Assembly: GCA_017446645.1 (NCBI GenBank) | Contig: JAFSQO010000029.1 | Location: 1 to 12,942, forward strand | Source of the DNA: Synergistaceae bacterium | GTDB taxonomy: Bacteria; Synergistota; Synergistia; Synergistales; Aminobacteriaceae | Reading direction: 5' to 3' | Length of the DNA stretch: 12,942 bases | In this document: positions 7,111-12,942 of the stretch, one piece after another | Position numbering within the stretch: the stretch's first letter is position 1 | Layout: each line of letters starts with the position of its first letter | Program-made: the position numbers and the translations under genes | Notes under the pieces: generated by a model | Database searches by the model: none | Told to the model about the DNA's origin: nothing | Seen by the model: the letters and a program-made list of their open reading frames with translations, nothing else

Positions 7111-9759
7111 TTACTTCAATACACCTAATGCAGCATGAGCCGCAGCAATTCTCGCAACGGGAACTCTGAACGGCGAGCATGATACGTAATTGAGATTTAC
7201 GCTATGACAGAACGCTATACTTGCAGGGTTACCGCCATGTTCTCCGCAAATTCCGACAGAGAGCTTCGGGTTGACACTTCGTCCCTTCTCGACTGCCATC
7301 TTAACAAGCTGTCCGGGGCCGTCACGGTCAAGTTCGGCAAACGGATTCTCTTTAAAGACTCCTTTATCGATATACTGGAACAGGAATTTATTCTCGGCAT
7401 CATCGCGTGAGTAACCCAGTGTCGTCTGAGTCAGGTCATTCGTTCCGCATGAGAAGAACTGAGCGTACTCTGCTAACTGGTCAGCAACGAGGGCAGCTCT
7501 CGGAACTTCGATCATGGTGCCGACAAGGTACGAGAACTCTACGCCGGTTGATTTCTTGACTTCAGCAGCGATTCTATCGGCCATCTCACGGAAGAATTTC
7601 ATCTCTGGCTTTGTGCCGACTAACGGGATCATGACTTCGGGCTTTACGCTGATTCCTGCTTTTGTGAGTTCTGCTACTGCCTCAAAGATTGCATTCATCT
7701 GCATCTCGTAAATTTCCGGGTAAATCATTCCCAGTCTGCACCCCCTGAAGCCTAACATCGGGTTATTCTCGTGGAGCTGGTGGACTTTCTCAAGGGTCTG
7801 ATTCAGGACTTTTGCCTCTTCGGGTGAAGCTGTCTTGAGTGCCTCAAGGATATTCGGCTCTTTCGGTAAGAACTCGTGAAGCGGCGGGTCTAATAACCTG
7901 ATAATGACGGGAAGACCTTCCATTGCCTTGAATATGCCTAAGAAGTCCTCTTTCTGCATGACCTTTAACTTTGCGAGTGCGTCTGCCCTTGCCTCTTTAG
8001 CAGAGTCTCCGCCAAGTGCAACGACTAACTTCTGCATTACCGGCAGCCTGTCAACTCCCATGAACATGTGCTCAGTTCTGCATAAGCCAATACCCTTTGC
8101 GCCGAATTCACGTGCTCTCTTTGCGTCTTCAGGGGTATCAGCATTTGCCCAGACCATTTGGGTCGCGTTCTCATCGGCCCAGTCAAGAATCTTCTTGAAG
8201 TCATCGGTGAAGGTAGCATCTACCATCTTGGCCTCGCCTGCAAGTAACTGCCCTGTAGTTCCGTCAACTGTAACCCAGTCGCCTTTCTTGAAGACCCTGT
8301 CGCCGACAACTAAAGTCTCTTTGTCAACGTCAATTGCAGCCTCTTCACAGCCGCATACTGCAGGTTTACCCATTCCGCGCGCAACGACTGCAGCGTGAGA
8401 AGTCATTCCGCCTCGTGACGTGACAACACCCTGTGAAGCAAACAATCCGTGAATGTCATCCGGGCTTGTTTCAGGTCTTGCGAGTATGGTAGGCTTGCCT
8501 GCTCTTGCCCATTCTTCGGCCTCATCCGCAGAGAACACTAACATACCTGCACCTGCTCCGGGTGAAGCGGGAAGTCCTTTGGTGATTACGTCCTGTTTTG
8601 CTGATTTGTCGACCTGACGATGAAGCAACATTTCGACCTGGTCCGGGGATACACGGGTTACTGCTGTCTTTATGTCAATGAGTCCTTCATTTACCATGTC
8701 AACAGCTACTTTGACTGCTGCGCTTGCTGTACGTTTGCCTGCTCTGGTCTGAAGCAAGAAGAGTTTACCGCGCTCAATCGTGAATTCAATATCCTGCATA
8801 TCCTGATAGGTATTCTCAAGAAGTTTCGTGAGTTCGCAAAGCCTCTTGTAGTTATCAGGCATCTTTTTCTCAAGTTCAGCGATAGGCATGGGGGTTCTGA
8901 TTCCTGCAACAACGTCCTCGCCCTGGGCATTCATCAGGAATTCACCGTAAAGTTTATTCTCGCCTGTTGAGGGGTTACGGGTGAAGCAGACACCTGTACC
9001 GCAGTCATCGCCGAGATTTCCAAATATCATTGCGATAACGTTTACTGCTGTGCCTAAGTTGTCATCGATCTTGTTGATTTTCCTGTAAGTTACAGCTCTG
9101 GGAATGTTCCAGCTCTTGAAGACTGCCTCGATTGCGCGTCTAAGCTGCACCCATGGGTCTGACGGGAAGTCATTGCCTGTAGCGTTCTTGTAGATTGCCT
9201 TGTATTCGACTAATAATTTTTCGAGGGACTCAGCGGGAATCTTGTAATCCTCTTTTGCGTCAGTGATTCCTGACTCAGCGCGTGCACGAGCTAATGCCTT
9301 CTCGAACAGGTCAAAGTCAACTTCATCGACAACGCTTGAGAACATCTGAATAAATCTGCGGTATGAGTCAAAAGCAAATCTCTTATTGCCTGAAGATTCA
9401 GCGAGTCCCTTTACAGTCTCGTCATTGAGGCCAAGATTCAGGATCGTTTCCATCATTCCTGGCATTGATATAGGCGCACCGGACCTTACGGATACTAGCA
9501 GGGGGTTCTTGCCGTCGTTGAAGCCTTTGCCGGTCTCTTTCTCAAGAATGGCAACGTATTTCTTAACATCGTCCCAAATAGCGTCCATGATTTTGGGGTC
9601 CTGCATGTACTTTCTGCATACTTCTGTTGTGATGACGAAACCAGCGGGAACTGGGAGACCTGACTGTGCCATCTTGCAGAGGTTCGCGCCTTTGCCTCCG
9701 AGTAATAACCTGTTGGAACTGTCGCCGTCTTTCAGGCTGTAAACGTAACGTTCACTCAT
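7111..9759 (-). CDS. ppdK: Pyruvate, phosphate dikinase
   Basis: An 882-residue enzyme converting pyruvate, ATP and phosphate to phosphoenolpyruvate, AMP and pyrophosphate, reversibly. Three parts are seen. The N-terminal ATP-grasp region opens with GGKGANLCKM (21-30) and contains VSVRSGAPISMPGMMETILN. The swivelling phosphohistidine domain has GGMTSHAAVVARGMGKPAV with catalytic His455; Thr453 is the equivalent of the residue phosphorylated in regulated plant and bacterial enzymes. The C-terminal PEP/pyruvate TIM barrel has SCGTNDLTQTTLGYSRDDA and GICGEHGGNP. The length is typical. In an amino-acid-fermenting anaerobe it would supply PEP for gluconeogenesis or work glycolytically with pyrophosphate. 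The ATG at 9759 gives the family's normal N-terminus. The nearest Shine-Dalgarno (AGGAG at 9775-9779) is rather far, 15 bases away. No kinase/phosphatase regulator gene lies in the window. Confidence 0.97.
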   Translation of the reverse strand: MSERYVYSLKDGDSSNRLLLGGKGANLCKMAQSGLPVPAGFVITTEVCRKYMQDPKIMDAIWDDVKKYVAILEKETGKGFNDGKNPLLVSVRSGAPISMPGMMETILNLGLNDETVKGLAESSGNKRFAFDSYRRFIQMFSSVVDEVDFDLFEKALARARAESGITDAKEDYKIPAESLEKLLVEYKAIYKNATGNDFPSDPWVQLRRAIEAVFKSWNIPRAVTYRKINKIDDNLGTAVNVIAMIFGNLGDDCGTGVCFTRNPSTGENKLYGEFLMNAQGEDVVAGIRTPMPIAELEKKMPDNYKRLCELTKLLENTYQDMQDIEFTIERGKLFLLQTRAGKRTASAAVKVAVDMVNEGLIDIKTAVTRVSPDQVEMLLHRQVDKSAKQDVITKGLPASPGAGAGMLVFSADEAEEWARAGKPTILARPETSPDDIHGLFASQGVVTSRGGMTSHAAVVARGMGKPAVCGCEEAAIDVDKETLVVGDRVFKKGDWVTVDGTTGQLLAGEAKMVDATFTDDFKKILDWADENATQMVWANADTPEDAKRAREFGAKGIGLCRTEHMFMGVDRLPVMQKLVVALGGDSAKEARADALAKLKVMQKEDFLGIFKAMEGLPVIIRLLDPPLHEFLPKEPNILEALKTASPEEAKVLNQTLEKVHQLHENNPMLGFRGCRLGMIYPEIYEMQMNAIFEAVAELTKAGISVKPEVMIPLVGTKPEMKFFREMADRIAAEVKKSTGVEFSYLVGTMIEVPRAALVADQLAEYAQFFSCGTNDLTQTTLGYSRDDAENKFLFQYIDKGVFKENPFAELDRDGPGQLVKMAVEKGRSVNPKLSVGICGEHGGNPASIAFCHSVNLNYVSCSPFRVPVARIAAAHAALGVLK

Positions 9760-9814
9760 GATGATAAAACCACACTCCTGATAAAAATTTGTGTTGCTTG
9801 AAAAATTTAATCTA

Positions 9815-9830
9815 AGCGTTAATTATAAAT
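9815..9830 (-). promoter_or_regulatory. Probable -10 box of ppdK
   Basis: A consensus TATAAT on the minus strand occupies 9827-9822, which would give a 5' leader of roughly 55 bases before ppdK. No good -35 hexamer is found 16-18 bases upstream. No terminator separates ppdK from the LprI-like genes, since the AGAAT/ATTCT repeat at 9864-9878 is too weak, so read-through from them is possible. Confidence 0.4.
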
Positions 9831-9871
9831 AATTTTGCGATAAATTCATTGCGTGATTTGACTAGAATTTG

Positions 9872-10489
9872 CTATTCTTCAACAGGAATTATTTCATCAT
9901 TTACCAAATCAAGAGTGTAAATTGCGCCATCACTGACCCTTACGTAATAAAAGCCTAATGTAAAAATCATGTCTTCGCCGTCCACAGCATGACGAAGCAT
10001 CCAGGATTCGCCGTCATCTTTCTCACCAAAGTAGCAGCTAGGTTCATAGTCTTCCCACATGATGATGTGATTCTTCCCAAATTTGCCGTTCTTCTGAAGA
10101 TAATTTTTTAGGATTTCCATTGCTTTGTCCCTGGTGACTGCTTTTGTGCCGTAAACGTATTTGAGTCTTATTTCTGCAAGATAAGTTATGCGTTCCAATG
10201 TAGCTGTTGTATAAGCAGAGACTCTGTCGATGTTCTGGTCATTCATGAAGTCTTTTACTGAATTTTCGCGTCCCTTCCTGACCCATTCTTCGCGGTTTTT
10301 ATCAAGGGCCTTGAAGTCTTTTACCGGCATTATGGATTTTAGTTCTTTCCATAACTCATTGAGTCTGTCATCTGCCTCACGAAAATGCTCGTCCTGTTTC
10401 TTCATTGCGAAATATTCCTTGTTTGTCAGGGCAGCCGCTGAATCCGCAAGTAATATAACAACCAATAACGCACTAACAAAACGTTTCAT
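9872..10489 (-). CDS. Exported LprI-like protein, shorter paralogue
   Basis: A 205-residue protein with a Sec signal peptide (MKR, hydrophobic core 4-15, likely cleavage around ADSAAA, residue 20). No lipobox Cys is present, so it should be soluble in the periplasm. Residues 25-110 resemble the LprI/DUF1311 type helical region found in lysozyme-inhibitor-like proteins: an FREADDRLNELWKEL repeat-like helix, then LDKNREEWVRKG with the family's conserved Trp. The paired Cys residues of typical members are missing. Residues about 118-205 form a separate C-terminal domain with GESWMLRH, GED and YYVRVSDGAIYTLD, shared with the upstream gene. The function of that domain is unknown. It is the second gene of a two-gene operon: AGGAGG lies 11 bases before the ATG, and the upstream stop is only 26 bases away. 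Lysozyme inhibition is a family-based guess, not shown. Confidence 0.7.
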   Translation of the reverse strand: MKRFVSALLVVILLADSAAALTNKEYFAMKKQDEHFREADDRLNELWKELKSIMPVKDFKALDKNREEWVRKGRENSVKDFMNDQNIDRVSAYTTATLERITYLAEIRLKYVYGTKAVTRDKAMEILKNYLQKNGKFGKNHIIMWEDYEPSCYFGEKDDGESWMLRHAVDGEDMIFTLGFYYVRVSDGAIYTLDLVNDEIIPVEE

Positions 10490-10515
10490 GATACGTAATG
10501 CCTCCTGAAATAAAA

Positions 10516-11295
10516 TTATAATTCAACTTCATCTATTGGTCTCACAACGTCTTCAAAAGTATCGAGGACGTAAATAGCTCCGTCATTCATGCTGACGTAA
10601 TAGTCATTGATTGCTGAAATATAATCCGGAAAATCTTCACCGTGTATAAAGTGCCAGCAGTCTTCGTTTTTGTTGTTCTGTTCATCATAGAGCGTCAAAA
10701 TTTCTCCGCCTTCTGAGTTTGCTTCAGAGTCAGCCCCTGCAACAATGACGTTATTTCGCTGCCAGAGTCCCCGTTCTTTGAGTTCCCGTTCAAGCAATTC
10801 CTGAGCCTGCTTTTGAGTCAGCTTCTTACTCTCTGTCTTGCGTTTGGGTTCTGTTATTTGAGTCTGAGTCTGATTCTGAGTCTGAGGTTCCGGCTGAGAT
10901 TCTTGTGATTCAGCTATTGGTCTTTCGGGTACGATTTCGGGTTCAGGTTCTGGTTCGTGAGTATATTTTCTCTTGATGCTTTCGAGATACTTTATTCGGC
11001 CTTCTGTAGCTTTTACGTAGGCATCGACTTTGGCAAGTTTATTATTCTCAATTAGAGTCTCTGCTACCTTGTCGAGACCTGAGTCAATCCATTCTTTGTG
11101 ACGCACCTTCAAGTCATTGAAATCTTTATCGGATAAATAAATCTTTAACTCTTCAATAATCTTCGTTAATTTTTTGTCAGAGGCACGGAAGAAAGGATCT
11201 TTTTTCATGTCATAATATTCACGGTCATTGAGTGCAAACGCTGAACCGCTAAATGTTAATAAGAACATGATGATAACGACAAATTTTTTTCTCAT
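10516..11295 (-). CDS. Exported LprI-like protein with a repeat-encoded linker, longer paralogue
   Basis: A 259-residue paralogue of the downstream gene. The signal peptide (residues 1-21, ending SGSAFA) has no lipobox. Residues 23-111 are the LprI-like helical region: an REYYDMKKDPFFRASDKKL start matched by KEYFAMKKQ in the neighbour, and VRHKEWIDSG with the conserved Trp. Residues 113-150 are a low-complexity linker of Glu-Pro and Gln-Thr dipeptides that the shorter paralogue lacks. Residues 158-259 repeat the shared C-terminal domain, with CWHFIHGEDF and YYVSMNDGAIYVLD. Each paralogue has one Cys in this domain (Cys213 here). The ribosome binding site is GGGAGG, about 13 bases before the ATG. 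It heads the operon, divergent from the EF-G-like gene. The pair looks like a tandem duplication. Periplasmic location is inferred; function is unknown. Confidence 0.7.
   Translation of the reverse strand: MRKKFVVIIMFLLTFSGSAFALNDREYYDMKKDPFFRASDKKLTKIIEELKIYLSDKDFNDLKVRHKEWIDSGLDKVAETLIENNKLAKVDAYVKATEGRIKYLESIKRKYTHEPEPEPEIVPERPIAESQESQPEPQTQNQTQTQITEPKRKTESKKLTQKQAQELLERELKERGLWQRNNVIVAGADSEANSEGGEILTLYDEQNNKNEDCWHFIHGEDFPDYISAINDYYVSMNDGAIYVLDTFEDVVRPIDEVEL
10862..10957. repeat. Two hexanucleotide repeat tracts coding for a dipeptide linker
   Basis: Four tandem units of (G/T)TCTGA run from 10862 to 10885, and three units of GGTTCN from 10940 to 10957. On the coding minus strand they give Gln-Thr/Asn repeats and Glu-Pro repeats. 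The unit is six bases, so gain or loss of units changes linker length by two residues without shifting the frame. Confidence 0.7.
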
Positions 11296-11347
11296 TCTTC
11301 GTTAAAAGCCTCCCAAAATAATATAGCAATGAATATAATACAAGATA

Positions 11348-11377
11348 TTCAAGATTTTGTGTGATTCGCGCTATAAT
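11348..11377 (+). promoter_or_regulatory. Promoter of the EF-G-like gene
   Basis: A perfect TATAAT at 11372-11377 has TTCAAG (11348-11353; three of six consensus bases) 18 bases upstream. The predicted start near 11384 leaves a leader of about 60 bases. The rest of the divergent intergenic region is AT-rich. On the minus strand toward the LprI-like operon several TATATT-like boxes occur but none has a convincing -35. Confidence 0.5.
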
Positions 11378-11385
11378 ATTTCGCA

Positions 11386-11410
11386 TTAATTTCATGATTT
11401 TATAAATTAA
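11386..11410 (+). other. AT-only inverted repeat in the EF-G-like leader
   Basis: TTAATTT (11386-11392) and AAATTAA (11404-11410) are a perfect seven-base inverted repeat with an 11-base spacer, immediately past the predicted transcription start. It could be an operator half-site pair or simply AT-rich sequence. The pairing contains no GC, so it is a poor RNA hairpin. Confidence 0.2.
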
Positions 11411-11443
11411 ATTACAAATTACAAAGGGAAGGTGTTTATTCAA

Positions 11444-12942
11444 ATGGGGGCACGTAAACCCGAAGATACACGGAGCTTCGCATTATGTGCACACGGAGGA
11501 GCAGGTAAGACTTCATTAGCAGAGGCAATGCTCTTCGACAACGGCAACATAACCCGCATGGGTTCAGTTCAGAACGGCAATACAGTAAGCGATTTCCAAT
11601 CAGAAGAACAAAAGCGCAATATCTCAATCAGCACGTCATTAATGACCCTTGAGCGTAAGGGCAAGACGTTTTATGTACTTGACGCTCCTGGCTATGCAGA
11701 TTTCACGGGTGAGATGAGTGCAGCTATCAGGGTTGCAGACACAGCAGTAATTCTTGTAAGCTCGGTAGGCGGCATCGAAGTCCAGACCAGCAAAGCATGG
11801 GAGTACGCCGAACATCATAATGCTCCTGTCTCGTTCGTAATTTCTAAGATGGACAGGGAGAACGCTGATTTCGAGAAAGTTTTAGCTGACATAAAGTCCC
11901 AGTTCTCGAACAATGCCCTGCCTGTGTTCCTGCCTATTGGAGCGGGCGAAAAATTCACCGGAGTAGTTGATGTCCTCAAGGGCAAAGCATACACGTATAA
12001 GCCCGATGGTTCCGGGAAATTCACAGAAGGCGATGTTCCTGCAGACATGTCCGGAGCCTGTGAGTCAGCAAAAGAGGCGTTAATCGAAGCAGCTGTCGAA
12101 ATGGATGACGCTTTAATGGAAAAATATCTGGAGGGTGAGGCAATTTCTGACTCAGACTTAGAGAGGACATTCAAGAAGGCTGTTGCGTCAAGACGAATCA
12201 TGCCCGTTGCTGCGTTATCTTCCACTATGAATATTGGCGTGCCTCAATTCATGGACTTTGTAGCCGATTACTTCCCTTCACCTGTTGATATTGGTACAGT
12301 CGAGGGGGCCGAGCCTAGAGTTGATGCCCCGTTCTCAGCGTTATGCTTCAAGATTCTTGCTGATGCCTTTGTCGGTAAACTGTCATTTATTCGTGTTTAC
12401 TCTGGTTCGCTTTCATCAGAAGGCAGCAACATCTACAACTTAAATCAGGGTGAAGACGAACGCATTTCTTCATTCAAGTTAATGACGGGTAAGGACGGCA
12501 GGGACGTAAAAGAAATCATAGCAGGCGACATCGTAGCAATACCCAAGTTACAGAGCGCAAGGGTTGGTCATACGTTGGCAACAAAGGGCGGTTTTGCGAC
12601 TCAGTTCAAGCCGATTGAATTCCCGAAGCCTGTCTACAGTGTAGCAGTAATCGCAAAGTCAAGAGCTGACGAAGACAAACTCGGCAACGCAATTTCACGC
12701 ACCCTTGAAGAAGATTGCTCGCTTACTTTCGAGAAAAATGCAGAGACCCGCGATAACGTCCTGTCAGGAATGGGAGACATGCACATTGATATAGTCCTGG
12801 CCAAGATGAAGGAACGTTACGGTGTTGAACTTGACACTAAGACTCCTCAGGTGCCTTATCGTGAGACAATCCGCAAAATGAGCGAGGCTCAGGGTAAGCA
12901 CAAGAAGCAATCAGGCGGTCATGGCCAGTATGGTGATGTCTA
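11444..12942 (+). CDS. EF-G-like translational GTPase (EF-G2 type), 3' end outside the window
   Basis: The frame opens at the ATG at 11444, with AAGGTG nine bases upstream, and runs 499 codons to the window edge without a stop. G1 is AHGGAGKT (16-23). G2 is RNISIST (58-64) where EF-G has RGITI. G3 is DAPGYADF (80-87) where EF-G has DTPGHVDF. G4 is SKMD (134-137) instead of NKMD. Next come a domain II region, domain III with SGMGDMHIDIVLAKMKERYG, and the opening of domain IV with GKHKKQSGGHGQYGDV. About 180-200 residues of domains IV and V should lie beyond the end. The replaced catalytic-His position (Tyr84) and overall pattern match the EF-G paralogues often called EF-G2 or FusA2, not the main elongation factor. 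Their role is unsettled; ribosome-associated GTPase activity is inferred from the family. No ribosomal-protein genes accompany it, unlike canonical fusA. Confidence 0.88.
   Translation, partial: MGARKPEDTRSFALCAHGGAGKTSLAEAMLFDNGNITRMGSVQNGNTVSDFQSEEQKRNISISTSLMTLERKGKTFYVLDAPGYADFTGEMSAAIRVADTAVILVSSVGGIEVQTSKAWEYAEHHNAPVSFVISKMDRENADFEKVLADIKSQFSNNALPVFLPIGAGEKFTGVVDVLKGKAYTYKPDGSGKFTEGDVPADMSGACESAKEALIEAAVEMDDALMEKYLEGEAISDSDLERTFKKAVASRRIMPVAALSSTMNIGVPQFMDFVADYFPSPVDIGTVEGAEPRVDAPFSALCFKILADAFVGKLSFIRVYSGSLSSEGSNIYNLNQGEDERISSFKLMTGKDGRDVKEIIAGDIVAIPKLQSARVGHTLATKGGFATQFKPIEFPKPVYSVAVIAKSRADEDKLGNAISRTLEEDCSLTFEKNAETRDNVLSGMGDMHIDIVLAKMKERYGVELDTKTPQVPYRETIRKMSEAQGKHKKQSGGHGQYGDV

Noticed and set aside
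7904..8398. A 164-codon plus-strand open frame opposite ppdK
   Set aside because: It lies wholly antisense to the conserved phosphohistidine and barrel regions of ppdK, and its Ser/Ala-rich translation looks like shadow coding. No ribosome binding site or family motif is visible.
8620..8970. A 116-codon plus-strand open frame opposite ppdK
   Set aside because: A Cys-rich shadow translation of a conserved enzyme region, with no start signals.
11815..12225. A 136-codon minus-strand open frame
   Set aside because: It is antisense to the GTPase region of the EF-G-like gene, whose motifs are unmistakable on the plus strand.

Overview
The window most likely comes from a member of the Synergistota, the amino-acid-fermenting anaerobes of guts, mouths and digesters. 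The best clue is the C-terminus encoded at 135-1079. It has a Ser/Gly-rich stretch, a Gly-Gly-Cys, a short hydrophobic helix and a terminal basic cluster, which is the layout of the Synerg-CTERM sorting signal. The other genes (pyruvate, phosphate dikinase, a bacterial-type IleRS, an EF-G-like GTPase) fit this but do not prove it. The genus cannot be told from the sequence. I see no tRNA, rRNA, CRISPR array, insertion sequence or integrase.

Layout. (1) 88-2485, minus strand: a secreted surface-protein gene broken into three pieces by one in-frame TAA and one frameshift, followed by a clear terminator. (2) 2571-4081, plus strand: a compact Type II restriction-modification pair, a beta-class SPPY DNA methyltransferase overlapping an MvaI/BcnI-family endonuclease. 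Its TATAAT box lies where transcription would begin at the ATG itself. (3) 4101-7065, minus: ileS with its own terminator. (4) 7028-9827, minus: ppdK with a terminator and a probable promoter. (5) 9872-11295, minus: two tandem paralogous exported proteins with an LprI-like N-terminal region. (6) 11348-12942, plus: a divergent EF-G-like GTPase, cut off by the window end after 499 codons.

The parts are mostly independent units. ileS and the EF-G-like gene belong to translation. ppdK links pyruvate and phosphoenolpyruvate, which matters for gluconeogenesis when amino acids are the carbon source. The two LprI-like proteins and the broken surface protein are envelope functions. The restriction-modification pair is the only defence module, and it sits between the decayed gene and ileS.

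I did not find a convincing undescribed multi-gene system. The points most worth a second look are the interrupted Synerg-CTERM protein, the possibly leaderless methyltransferase transcript, the altered GTPase motifs of the EF-G-like protein, and the hexanucleotide-repeat linker that separates the two LprI-like paralogues.
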